Origin: a virus | DNA: 46,004 nt | Reading direction: 5' to 3' (one strand) | IMG/VR virus record: IMGVR_UViG_3300025601_000035 | Location: 1-46,004 of that record | In this document: positions 30,323 through 36,377 of the stretch, piece by piece | Position numbering within the stretch: the stretch's first letter is position 1 | How the letters are laid out: each line of letters begins with the position of its first letter | The notes under the pieces: model-generated | Databases searched by the model: none | Told to the model about the DNA's origin: nothing | Seen by the model: only the letters and a program-made list of their open reading frames with translations | Made by a program: the position numbers and the translations under genes

Positions 30323-30505
30323 TCATCCCATCACCTCCCGTCCCTTATCGGTCACATACCACCACGGGTTGGGACTACCAAGCAGACCCAAATCGATCAG
30401 CCCGTCCGACCAGAGACGATCCAACATCCGCCGCGTGACATCCATGCGGTATCCGCTGTCGATCAGTTTTAGCGCGCGTCGCGCGGCTGGGGTTACCGCG
30501 CTCAT
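30323..30505 (-). CDS. winged-helix-like protein, copy 1
   Basis: A 60-residue protein, AVTPAARRALKLIDSGYRMD, then RRMLDRLWSDGLIDLGLLG and WYVTDKGREVM: the helix-helix-wing order with a C-terminal T-x-KG-R fits a short winged-helix or restriction-control-like DNA binder. GC-rich. A near-identical copy is at 33482. It starts in an ATGA overlap with the 21-residue peptide gene. Confidence 0.7.
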   Translation of the reverse strand: MSAVTPAARRALKLIDSGYRMDVTRRMLDRLWSDGLIDLGLLGSPNPWWYVTDKGREVMG

Positions 30506-30567
30506 GCCGTCACCTCCACTAGCAGCGCATCAACCCACGGGTCATCGGAAAATTCAAAGGGGGTCAT
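30502..30567 (-). CDS. 21-residue leader peptide
   Basis: MTPFEFSDDPWVDALLVEVT plus Ala, with AAAGGAAAC upstream and an ATGA link to the winged-helix gene. The same DDPWVDALL end closes the 63-residue protein at 33661, in the matching place before copy 2. Conserved pairing supports translation. Confidence 0.6.
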   Translation of the reverse strand: MTPFEFSDDPWVDALLVEVTA

Positions 30568-30595
30568 GTCGTTTCCTTTCGTTGTTGTTAAATAA

Positions 30596-30624
30596 AAACT
30601 ATCACGAGGGTCTGACACTGAGAA
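30596..30624 (-). promoter_or_regulatory. promoter/operator of the GTCTGACA family
   Basis: Minus strand TTCTCA, 17-base spacer GTGTCAGACCC..TGA, TAGTTT. Two TTTAAGA units lie just upstream (30625-30645). Confidence 0.65.
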
Positions 30625-30689
30625 CTTAAAGAGGCATCTTAAAGGTATGGTTATCATCAAACCAAGGAATCGTGACCGGCCCGAAAACC

Positions 30690-30702
30690 GTTGCGCTGCA
30701 AC
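30690..30702. repeat. GTTGC-type palindrome
   Basis: GTTGCGCTGCAAC, the perfect form, with GACTTTCG to the right and CCGGCCC to the left, 49 bases beyond the 3' end of sufB. Confidence 0.7.
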
Positions 30703-30750
30703 GACTTTCGCGCTCGTAATAACCGCGAACCGGCACCATCACCGGTGACA

Positions 30751-32163
30751 TCAGCCAACGGCCCCTTCCATCTGCAACTCGATGAGCCGATTAAGTTCTA
30801 GCGCATACTCCATGGGCAACTCTCGGGCGATGGGCTCAACGAACCCGCGCACGATCATGGCCATCGCCTCATCCTCGGTCATTCCTCGACTCATCAGATA
30901 AAACAACTGATCATCGCTGACCTTGCTCACGGTCGCCTCATGACCGATGGAGACGTCATCTTCACGCACATCCACATACGGGTAGGTATCGCTGCGCGAA
31001 ATATCGTCTACCAGCAAGGCGTCGCACTTCACCGTGCTCTTCGAGCCGTGTGATCCTTCGAGGATCTGAACAAGACCACGATAGGAGGTACGGCCGCCGC
31101 CACGGGCTACGGACTTAGACACGATGTTCGACGATGTGTGCGGCGCGGCATGGACCATCTTGGAGCCTGCGTCTTGATGCTGTCCTTCACCGGCGAATGC
31201 CACCGAAAGAGTCTCACCCTTGGCATGTTCACCGGTCATCCACACCGCCGGGTACTTCATGGTGACCTTCGACCCCAGGTTTCCATCGATCCACTCCATG
31301 GTGGCTCCGCGCTGTGCAACCGCCCGCTTGGTGACGAGGTTGTACACATTGTTGGACCAGTTCTGGATCGTCGTGTAGCGGCATCGTGCGTTGGGCTTGA
31401 CCACGATTTCCACCACTGCCGAGTGCAGCGAGTCAGATGAATAAACCGGTGCCGTGCAACCCTCAACGTAGTGCACGTAGGCATCCTCATCAACGATGAT
31501 CAAGGTACGCTCAAACTGCCCCATGTTTTCAGTGTTGATGCGGAAGTAGGCTTGCAGGGGGATGCCGACCTTGACGCCCTTGGGTACGTAGATGAACGAC
31601 CCACCCGACCACACCGCGGTGTTGAGTGCAGCGAACTTGTTGTCACCCACGGGAATGATCGTGCCAAAGTATTCGCGGAACAGGTCTTCGTGTTCGCGCA
31701 GAGCCGAGTCGGTGTCGAGAAAGAGCACACCCTGCTCTTCTAAGTCTTCGCGAATCTGGTGATAGACGACCTCTGATTCGTACTGGGCCGCAACACCAGA
31801 CACAAGACGCTGCTTCTCCGCCTCGGGGATGCCGAGTTTGTCATAGGTGTTCTTGATGTCGTCGGGCAACTCTTCCCAACTTGTTGCCTGCTTCTCCGTG
31901 GAACGCACGAAGTACTTGATGGAGTCAAAGTTGATACCCCCCAGGTTTGATCCCCACACGGGCATCGGTTTGCGTTCGAACAGACGCAGACCCTTCAGCC
32001 GCATCTGCAGCATCCAGTCAGGCTCATTCTTCAATGCGCTGATGTCACGCACCACGTCCTCGGACAAGCCACGTCGTGCATTGGCGCCGGCGGTATCGGA
32101 GTCGCGCCAGCCGTAGTCGTATCGGCCAAGGCCGTCAAGTTCGGGGTGAGCGGTCGTGGTCAT
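30751..32163 (-). CDS. sufB: SufB, Fe-S cluster assembly scaffold protein
   Basis: Core of the SufBCD complex that builds [Fe-S] clusters. At 470 residues it is full length and very like actinobacterial Suf[55 protein letters not shown], and the late [12 protein letters not shown] (scaffold Cys) followed by GHEATVSKV (conserved Glu). No disrupting mutation is seen. sufC, sufD and sufS are absent, so it would join host partners or replace host SufB. GC-rich, host-like codon use suggests recent capture. It is last in a coupled operon led by a WhiB gene; ATGA start, GGAGG upstream. Confidence 0.95.
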   Translation of the reverse strand: MTTTAHPELDGLGRYDYGWRDSDTAGANARRGLSEDVVRDISALKNEPDWMLQMRLKGLRLFERKPMPVWGSNLGGINFDSIKYFVRSTEKQATSWEELPDDIKNTYDKLGIPEAEKQRLVSGVAAQYESEVVYHQIREDLEEQGVLFLDTDSALREHEDLFREYFGTIIPVGDNKFAALNTAVWSGGSFIYVPKGVKVGIPLQAYFRINTENMGQFERTLIIVDEDAYVHYVEGCTAPVYSSDSLHSAVVEIVVKPNARCRYTTIQNWSNNVYNLVTKRAVAQRGATMEWIDGNLGSKVTMKYPAVWMTGEHAKGETLSVAFAGEGQHQDAGSKMVHAAPHTSSNIVSKSVARGGGRTSYRGLVQILEGSHGSKSTVKCDALLVDDISRSDTYPYVDVREDDVSIGHEATVSKVSDDQLFYLMSRGMTEDEAMAMIVRGFVEPIARELPMEYALELNRLIELQMEGAVG

Positions 32164-32375
32164 GCGTGGGACCTCCGTTGTGTCGTGGCGGATGGTGCAG
32201 ATGCAGATTGTGCGGATACAGATTGTGAGGTGTGTTCGGTGAGTGGGGCTGGGTTGCGACGCGTGGCCTCACGTCGTTTGATGTATCGACGCTCCTGCTT
32301 TTTGCTCATGCTTCGGCAGCAGCCGTAGTGGCAGTTAGTCCGATGGCTTCCTGCGTTTCGGCGGGATCTAATCAT
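32160..32375 (-). CDS. small basic Cys/His protein upstream of sufB
   Basis: A 71-residue protein. The first 45 residues, [20 protein letters not shown] then [17 protein letters not shown], resemble a short basic phage family with HRTxC..GCC. The last 26 (Ser/Thr/Ala/Gln-rich) look like run-on sequence, and the GC content rises towards sufB, so the capture junction may lie here. AAGGAGGAATC precedes the ATG; the stop overlaps the sufB start. Confidence 0.65.
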   Translation of the reverse strand: MIRSRRNAGSHRTNCHYGCCRSMSKKQERRYIKRREATRRNPAPLTEHTSQSVSAQSASAPSATTQRRSHA

Positions 32376-32458
32376 GATTCCTCCTTGCAATATTTACAGT
32401 AGTGGTCGGGGTCAGATATTTTTTCCATGAGGTGATCTCCAAACTCTAGGATGTTCAT
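32372..32458 (-). CDS. 28-residue CxxC peptide
   Basis: MNILEFGDHLMEKISDPDHY followed by CKYCKEES. The start is fused to the previous stop (TGATG) and the end overlaps the next gene, so it is translated within the WhiB-SufB operon. The HYCKYC end could bind metal. Confidence 0.5.
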   Translation of the reverse strand: MNILEFGDHLMEKISDPDHYCKYCKEES

Positions 32459-32595
32459 CAGTACTCCTGCCCATCTAATTGATCGTTAATTTCATCGCAT
32501 AGAGATTTCAACAGCCACCCCTCGCGATCCATGAGATGCTGCAAACACATTACAATAGTGTCGACGTCTGCTCGGGTTAGGGTTAGTTTATTCAT
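32458..32595 (-). CDS. 45-residue helical protein
   Basis: MNKLTLTRADVDTIVMCLQH then LLKSLCDEINDQLDG, an amphipathic helical protein. Starts in an ATGA overlap with the WhiB stop, AAAGGTG upstream. Function unknown. Confidence 0.6.
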   Translation of the reverse strand: MNKLTLTRADVDTIVMCLQHLMDREGWLLKSLCDEINDQLDGQEY

Positions 32596-32843
32596 GCTGA
32601 CACCTTTCCATAGTTGATAGCGATATCTTCTTGCAAGTTAGATACAAATGAGCGCCGTTCCGCTCCTGTCATTCCCCCGTATACATGAGGCTCAAAGTCA
32701 TCGTTTGCAATAGCAAAGGCTAGACAATCGTCGATGACGCTGCACGATTCGCATACCTCTTTCGCCTGATTGACTCTAGACGTGACACCGCTCAGAAAAA
32801 TTGCACTGTCAACGTTTAAGCATTCTGCCTTATCCTGCCACAT
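32592..32843 (-). CDS. WhiB-like iron-sulfur regulator, second copy
   Basis: An 83-residue WhiB-like protein with four cluster cysteines C8, C31, C34 and C40 (C-x22-C-x2-C-x5-C) and the VYGGMTGAERRSF turn and helix. It should carry a [4Fe-4S] cluster and act on transcription, possibly through the host sigma factor. It differs clearly from the copy at 7575. It is the first gene of the operon ending in sufB. Confidence 0.9.
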   Translation of the reverse strand: MWQDKAECLNVDSAIFLSGVTSRVNQAKEVCESCSVIDDCLAFAIANDDFEPHVYGGMTGAERRSFVSNLQEDIAINYGKVSA

Positions 32844-32871
32844 GTCTTGCTCCTTGCTAGTAGTTGATTAA

Positions 32872-32900
32872 ATCTTATCATGAGGGTCTGACATTGTGGC
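32872..32900 (-). promoter_or_regulatory. promoter/operator of the GTCTGACA family, whiB-sufB operon
   Basis: Minus strand GCCACA, 17-base spacer ATGTCAGACCC..TGA, TAAGAT. The -35 box is poor while the spacer motif is perfect, suggesting dependence on a bound activator. Confidence 0.65.
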
Positions 32901-33214
32901 TAGGACACTAGCAGCGATTCCTCAAAATAATCTAGGACACGTTCGGCCAGTTCTGTTTCTCCCACATAGACACTCTCAATGCCTGACCACCACGAGCACT
33001 CCACATATGTTTCACCGCCATAGCCAAAGGTGATCCAAGCGTTAGGGCCGCCATGTGCCACGAGCAGCGTTACCGAAACAAGGTCACCCCTAGAGTTTCT
33101 AGTGTACTTGTAGTCCAAAATGTCTTCTAGGTAATCGCCAACGTCTTCGACCTCTGCCGTTCGCAGCGAGACGGCGAGTTGTTCTGCATACTCTTTAGCG
33201 GTATAGGTGGTCAT
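32900..33214 (-). CDS. hypothetical acidic protein
   Basis: A 104-residue protein: AKEYAEQLAVSLRTAEVEDV, TLLVAHGGPNAWITFGYGG, VECSWWSGIE. The glycine and aromatic-rich centre suggests a compact alpha/beta fold. GAAGGATT upstream. The 3' end touches the next promoter. Function unknown. Confidence 0.6.
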   Translation of the reverse strand: MTTYTAKEYAEQLAVSLRTAEVEDVGDYLEDILDYKYTRNSRGDLVSVTLLVAHGGPNAWITFGYGGETYVECSWWSGIESVYVGETELAERVLDYFEESLLVS

Positions 33215-33335
33215 TTTTTAATCCTTCGTTTGTTGGATAGTGTTTGATTTTACACTAGGGGTCTGTCTGTTTGTCTACCCTACGGGTATGGCACCCACCC
33301 TACCTATAGGGCAGGGTCGGCACCATAGACCTAGG

Positions 33336-33485
33336 CTAGTCGTCGTACTCTTCGGCTAGGGCCCGCAACTTACGCGCAACCCATTCCACGTCGACAGTCC
33401 TGCCAACGGCCAAGGAATTGCCTACGTGGTCGGCCACTTGGCTGACCTCCCGCACTAGTTCGCCCATAGTATAGTCGGCGCTCAT
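33336..33485 (-). CDS. 49-residue helical protein
   Basis: MSADYTMGELVREVSQVADH followed by VEWVARKLRALAEEYDD. It starts in an ATGA overlap with winged-helix copy 2. GC-rich. Copy 1 has no equivalent downstream. Not recognised. Confidence 0.6.
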   Translation of the reverse strand: MSADYTMGELVREVSQVADHVGNSLAVGRTVDVEWVARKLRALAEEYDD

Positions 33486-33664
33486 GACATCGCCTTTCGT
33501 CCCTTATCGGTCACATACCACCACGGGTTGGGACTACCAAGCAGACCCAAATCGATCAGCCCGTCCCGTTCGAGACGATCCAACATCCGCCGCGTGACAT
33601 CCATGCGGTACCCGCTGTCGATAAGTTCTAGCGCGCGTCGCGCGGCTGGGGTTACCGCGCTCAT
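33482..33664 (-). CDS. winged-helix-like protein, copy 2
   Basis: A 60-residue near-duplicate of the protein at 30323; differences cluster at RLERDGL versus RLWSDGL and at the last residues. The surrounding 210 bases (33498-33707) match 30339-30548. It starts in an ATGA overlap and ends in another, so it is part of a three-gene coupled unit. Confidence 0.7.
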   Translation of the reverse strand: MSAVTPAARRALELIDSGYRMDVTRRMLDRLERDGLIDLGLLGSPNPWWYVTDKGRKAMS

Positions 33665-33852
33665 GCCGTCACCTCGAGCAGCGCATCAACCCACCACGGG
33701 TCGTCGGTGAGCGGGGGGAGTGAATTAGCAATGAGAGTAGACATAACTAGGCTACGTTCCTCATACCCAATGTGCATATAGATTTCGCACCCAACACATA
33801 GGCCCTTGAATAGCACGCCTACATGTCCACACGCTTCGCAAATATCAATCAT
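33661..33852 (-). CDS. zinc-knuckle protein with DDPWWVDALL tail
   Basis: A 63-residue protein with CEACGHVGVLFKGLCVGC (C-x2-C..C-x2-C) then a linker and LTDDPWWVDALLEVTA. The tail equals the free 21-residue peptide at 30502, so copy 1 seems a shortened version without the zinc domain. AGGAAGGTT upstream. Confidence 0.6.
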   Translation of the reverse strand: MIDICEACGHVGVLFKGLCVGCEIYMHIGYEERSLVMSTLIANSLPPLTDDPWWVDALLEVTA

Positions 33853-33888
33853 GATGAGAACCTTCCTAGTGGCTGTTGTTATGTCTCA

Positions 33889-33917
33889 AGGCTATCGTCT
33901 GGGTCTGACATTGTAAA
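33889..33917 (-). promoter_or_regulatory. promoter/operator of the GTCTGACA family
   Basis: Minus strand TTTACA, 17-base spacer ATGTCAGACCC.., TAGCCT, upstream of the gene at 33661. Confidence 0.65.
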
Positions 33918-34026
33918 ATTATGAATCATGACAAATCGGACATTCTGCAAGAATTATTTATAACATTTGCATAACGGGAAAATATCATTGGGCTGCATAA
34001 AATATATTTTCATATACTTCAAACCC

Positions 34027-34127
34027 GTTGCGCTGCAACAACTATGGTTTTCTTAAAGCAACTTCTTAAACCCTTGTGCTGCAATGACTTTCGCGGGGCC
34101 GGTGGCCGAAAACTGTTGCACTGCAAC
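34027..34127. repeat. palindrome cluster with TTTAAGAA pair
   Basis: GTTGCGCTGCAAC (34027-34039), the variant CTTGTGCTGCAATG (34073-34086) and GTTGCACTGCAAC (34115-34127), with two TTCTTAAA units (34050-34070, period 13) between. Fills the 280-base gap 33853-34132 together with the promoter above. Confidence 0.75.
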
Positions 34128-34132
34128 AACTA

Positions 34133-34327
34133 TCAGCCCGCATCCTCTAATATCCTGTCCCGAATAGCATGGCGAAGTTCTCGCAAGGAAAACATAACCT
34201 CTTCGCCCATAGAGTAGTCGTCATCATTATCGGATGCGTTGCGAGAGCGCTCTGCAATTTGTTCTAGTCTCGCAAGGTCATTGCTGATCATTTTTAGATT
34301 TAAGATAAATGCATCGGGTCGTTCCAT
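34133..34327 (-). CDS. small helical protein
   Basis: A 64-residue protein, MERPDAFILNLKMISNDLAR then EVMFSLRELRHAIRDRILED, helical. ATG at 34327 has GGGAGGACTAAC upstream and lies just after the previous stop. Not recognised. Confidence 0.6.
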   Translation of the reverse strand: MERPDAFILNLKMISNDLARLEQIAERSRNASDNDDDYSMGEEVMFSLRELRHAIRDRILEDAG

Positions 34328-34328
34328 G

Positions 34329-34475
34329 TTAGTCCTCCCGTTCATCAAAGTCTAGTGGCTCAAAGTTCTCGCAGTAGTCACAGACTAGGTTGTGGCCATC
34401 AACCCAATCTAAAAACTTTTCGTCGCATAGGGCGCATATAACAATTTCCGTATCATGCTGCTCTGTTGTCATCAT
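34329..34475 (-). CDS. zinc ribbon protein, leaderless
   Basis: A 48-residue protein with ICALCDEKFLDWVDG and LVCDYCENFEP, a two-knuckle zinc ribbon. The minus strand has TAGGAT ending 6 bases before the ATG and TTGACA 17 bases further, so the mRNA is leaderless. Confidence 0.65.
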   Translation of the reverse strand: MMTTEQHDTEIVICALCDEKFLDWVDGHNLVCDYCENFEPLDFDERED

Positions 34476-34481
34476 GGCATT

Positions 34482-34510
34482 ATCCTAATCTGGGAAGTCT
34501 GATTTGTCAA
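34482..34510 (-). promoter_or_regulatory. leaderless promoter/operator inside the preceding gene
   Basis: Minus strand TTGACA, spacer AATCAGAC.. (17), TAGGAT. It lies within the last codons of the gene at 34485. Confidence 0.7.
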
Positions 34511-34640
34511 GGATCTCAAAGTCACCAAAGTTAACGCGAGGATCAGCGTCTACCTCAGATTCAATGTAGTCTAGTGCGCCATCACGAAAGTAGAAGACGC
34601 GGCAGTATTGGTTTAAGTAGTACACCTCGTATATGTTCAT
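34485..34640 (-). CDS. small hypothetical protein, leaderless
   Basis: A 51-residue protein, MNIYEVYYLNQYCRVFYFRD then an acidic tail. Minus strand TGC-TAAGGT (34647-34652) ends 6 bases before the ATG. Its 3' end contains the promoter of the next gene. Not recognised. Confidence 0.6.
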   Translation of the reverse strand: MNIYEVYYLNQYCRVFYFRDGALDYIESEVDADPRVNFGDFEILDKSDFPD

Positions 34641-34657
34641 GGGTTCACCTTAGCACT

Positions 34658-34748
34658 AGGGTCTGACATTTGCCGCCTGAGGCTCATGCACCTATCGGTG
34701 CCTTATTTGCTCAGGATATTTAGTTATAAAACTACCCTATCATGAGGG
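34658..34748 (-). repeat. 91-bp exact repeat with nested stems, copy A
   Basis: Identical to 35265-35355. Contains CCTGAG/CTCAGG (outer stem) around GCACC-TATC-GGTGC (inner stem). Transcribed from the promoter at 34734 it would form a 5' leader for the gene at 34485. Confidence 0.8.
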
Positions 34749-34762
34749 TCTGACATTGTCAA
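34734..34762 (-). promoter_or_regulatory. promoter/operator of the GTCTGACA family
   Basis: Minus strand TTGACA, 17-base spacer ATGTCAGACCC..TGA, TAGGGT; TGACATTGTCA palindrome at 34751-34761. Confidence 0.75.
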
Positions 34763-34818
34763 ATATTTTTATGCATCTTGCGAGATATTTTTGGGGTTTC
34801 TTAAAGCAACTTCTTAAA
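34748..34818 (-). repeat. 71-bp exact repeat, copy B
   Basis: Identical to 26935-27005, including the operator half and the TTCTTAAA pair (34798-34818). Confidence 0.85.
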
Positions 34819-34820
34819 CC

Positions 34821-34875
34821 CTTGTGCTGCAATGACTTTCGCGGGGCCGGTGGCCGAAAACTGTTGCGTTGCAAC
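34821..34875. repeat. palindromes forming a possible terminator hairpin
   Basis: CTTGTGCTGCAATG (34821-34834) and GTTGCGTTGCAAC (34863-34875). As RNA from the minus strand, CGAAAGTTGTTGC-AAC-GCAACAGTTTTCG can form 13 pairs with two wobbles, directly beyond the stop of the gene at 34887. Confidence 0.65.
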
Positions 34876-34886
34876 AACTTTCGAGA

Positions 34887-34961
34887 TTACATAGTTTCGA
34901 TATGTCCTACGATGCCCATTAGGAATATGAAAACTGTTAGTGCCGCAGCGCTTTTCAGCAT
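34887..34961 (-). CDS. 24-residue membrane peptide
   Basis: MLKSAAALTVFIFLMGIVGH plus IETM, one hydrophobic helix. The start is fused to the previous stop (TAATG) with GTGGAGG upstream. Support is coupling and composition. Confidence 0.45.
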   Translation of the reverse strand: MLKSAAALTVFIFLMGIVGHIETM

Positions 34962-35164
34962 TACAATGCCTCCACAAAATCGTTGCCATCTAACACTTTT
35001 TCAATGACTGGCAGGTGAGCATCACACACAAGGGTGACCCTGTTGTATCCATTGCCAAACACTTGTGTGATCTTGTGCCTTGCAAATTGGCGGGCAGAAC
35101 GATTGTCACAAAAAATGTGCTGACATACGGGCTTGCCCTCTACGGTATAGTTAGGCCAGGCCAT
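34961..35164 (-). CDS. Cys-containing small protein
   Basis: A 67-residue protein: CQHIFCDNRSARQFARHKIT and VTLVCDAHLPVIE, three Cys and a His that could bind zinc. ATG 35164 is preferred; a GTG at 35173 is possible. Function unknown. Confidence 0.55.
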   Translation of the reverse strand: MAWPNYTVEGKPVCQHIFCDNRSARQFARHKITQVFGNGYNRVTLVCDAHLPVIEKVLDGNDFVEAL

Positions 35165-35169
35165 GTTAA

Positions 35170-35247
35170 TCACTTACCTTCTTCGTTGTTGAACACTTGC
35201 CGCTGTACGCGGATATAATTATCGATTGCTTCTTGTATCCTGTTCAT
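35170..35247 (-). CDS. 25-residue peptide, first minus-strand gene
   Basis: MNRIQEAIDNYIRVQRQVFN plus NEEGK. Start region aligns base for base with the leaderless promoter before 34640 (GAAGGT in place of TAAGGT). The stop lies within the next gene start. Confidence 0.5.
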   Translation of the reverse strand: MNRIQEAIDNYIRVQRQVFNNEEGK

Positions 35248-35264
35248 GACTACACCTTCCTACG

Positions 35265-35355
35265 AGGGTCTGACATTTGCCGCCTGAGGCTCATGCACCT
35301 ATCGGTGCCTTATTTGCTCAGGATATTTAGTTATAAAACTACCCTATCATGAGGG
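35265..35355 (-). repeat. 91-bp exact repeat with nested stems, copy B
   Basis: Second copy of 34658-34748, placed before the gene at 35170. Together with the promoter and palindromes it occupies the 407-base divergent gap 35248-35654. Confidence 0.8.
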
Positions 35356-35370
35356 CCTGACACTTGTCTA
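35341..35370 (-). promoter_or_regulatory. promoter/operator of the GTCTGACA family
   Basis: Minus strand TAGACA, 18-base spacer with GTGTCAGGCCC, TAGGGT. First promoter of the minus-strand array. Confidence 0.6.
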
Positions 35371-35492
35371 ATCCAAAATCATATCAAAACGGACATTTTC
35401 AAGATATTTTTATAACGGTTGTGTCACAGGATAAATAGAACGTTTGTACTAATATTGTGGCCACGCATATCCAGCCAGCACTTGCAAAAGTC

Positions 35493-35541
35493 GTTGTGCT
35501 GCAACGGCTTTCGGGTGCCCTCATATGTGTTGCGCTGCAAC
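35493..35541. repeat. two GTTGC-type palindromes
   Basis: GTTGTGCTGCAAC (35493-35505) and GTTGCGCTGCAAC (35529-35541) in the divergent gap, not behind any gene end. Confidence 0.7.
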
Positions 35542-35654
35542 GGTTTTGAGTGCGCTCTATTCTTTCACCTTAGCGCACTCGATTTTGCGTACCGTACAAA
35601 TCTCTCTAAAATTAAACATAGAGATATTCTAGTTTGACATGTTATAATATATAC

Positions 35655-36377
35655 ATAAAACCATGTTCAAAATGTCAACAAAATAAAAACTTTGACCAAT
35701 TCTATAAAAATTCTGCATCGAAGAGTGGGTATTCTGCATATTGCAAAGAATGCGATAACGAATATCAAAGAAGGAGGAGGGGGAGTAAAAGAGAGTATGG
35801 TAAAAGTGGATTTATATCAGAAACACATAAAGAATGCACTAAGTGTAGGGAAATAAAAAATATTGATGGGTTTACTAAAAACAGCGGAAACAAATCGGGC
35901 ATACACTCTTGGTGCAAGCAATGTATGTCTGAAAAAGTCCTTGAGTATCGTGGTGGTAGAGTACTTAAAGTATTAGAAAAAACAGACACTCATAAGCAAT
36001 GTAGGCTTTGTGAAAAAATAAAACCATATTCGGAATATGCGGGTATAGAAAAGAAAAGTAAACGTAGAGAGACATATTGTAAAGAATGTAAAAAGTTTAT
36101 GGGCACAGAAAGCGTTTTAAGAAGATATCATTTAAATGTAGAAGAGTACATGAAAATTTTTAACAGTCAAAAGGGAGTTTGCAAAATATGCAAACAACAA
36201 GAATTAGATGGCAAAAGGCTTTCAGTAGACCACGATCACAAATGCTGTCCTGGTGTGGGTAGTTGTGGCATGTGTATAAGAGGACTATTGTGTGCACGTT
36301 GTAACAAAACTCTCGGAATGGTTAATGACAACACAGATTATTTAAAAAGCATGGTGTCATATTTACAAAATTTTTAA
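35655..36377 (+). CDS. endonuclease VII-like nuclease with N-terminal zinc repeats
   Basis: About 240 residues. Three N-terminal zinc units repeat the pattern C-x2-C..K....FY/F..C-x2-C (KPCSKCQQNKNFDQFYKN, KECTKCREIKNIDGF, KQCRLCEKIKPYSEY). The C-terminal domain has CKICKQQELDGKRLSVDHDH and CIRGLLCARCNKTLGM, the recombination endonuclease VII (His-Me) pattern. Start: the frame has no ATG; TATAAT (35643-35648) ends 6 bases before an in-frame ATA at 35655, fitting a leaderless ATA start. The alternative TTG at 35634 lies upstream of that box. Confidence 0.75.
   Translation: MKPCSKCQQNKNFDQFYKNSASKSGYSAYCKECDNEYQRRRRGSKREYGKSGFISETHKECTKCREIKNIDGFTKNSGNKSGIHSWCKQCMSEKVLEYRGGRVLKVLEKTDTHKQCRLCEKIKPYSEYAGIEKKSKRRETYCKECKKFMGTESVLRRYHLNVEEYMKIFNSQKGVCKICKQQELDGKRLSVDHDHKCCPGVGSCGMCIRGLLCARCNKTLGMVNDNTDYLKSMVSYLQNF

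Noticed and set aside
31138-32116. Several plus-strand open frames inside the sufB region
   Set aside because: GC-rich coding DNA leaves long antisense frames; SufB has full-length family motifs on the minus strand.
30751-32163. Contamination or prophage boundary with host chromosome at sufB
   Set aside because: sufB is start/stop coupled to a phage-type gene on its 5' side, and phage palindromes and promoters lie directly behind it, so it is embedded in phage DNA, although an assembly check would settle it.
34801-34989. 62-codon minus-strand frame
   Set aside because: It runs through the palindromes and TTTAAGAA repeats; a shorter coupled membrane peptide (34887-34961) in another frame fits better.
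22353-35541. CRISPR array suggested by the many dispersed repeats
   Set aside because: The repeats are palindromic or promoter elements at irregular distances between genes, without regular spacers, and no cas gene is present.
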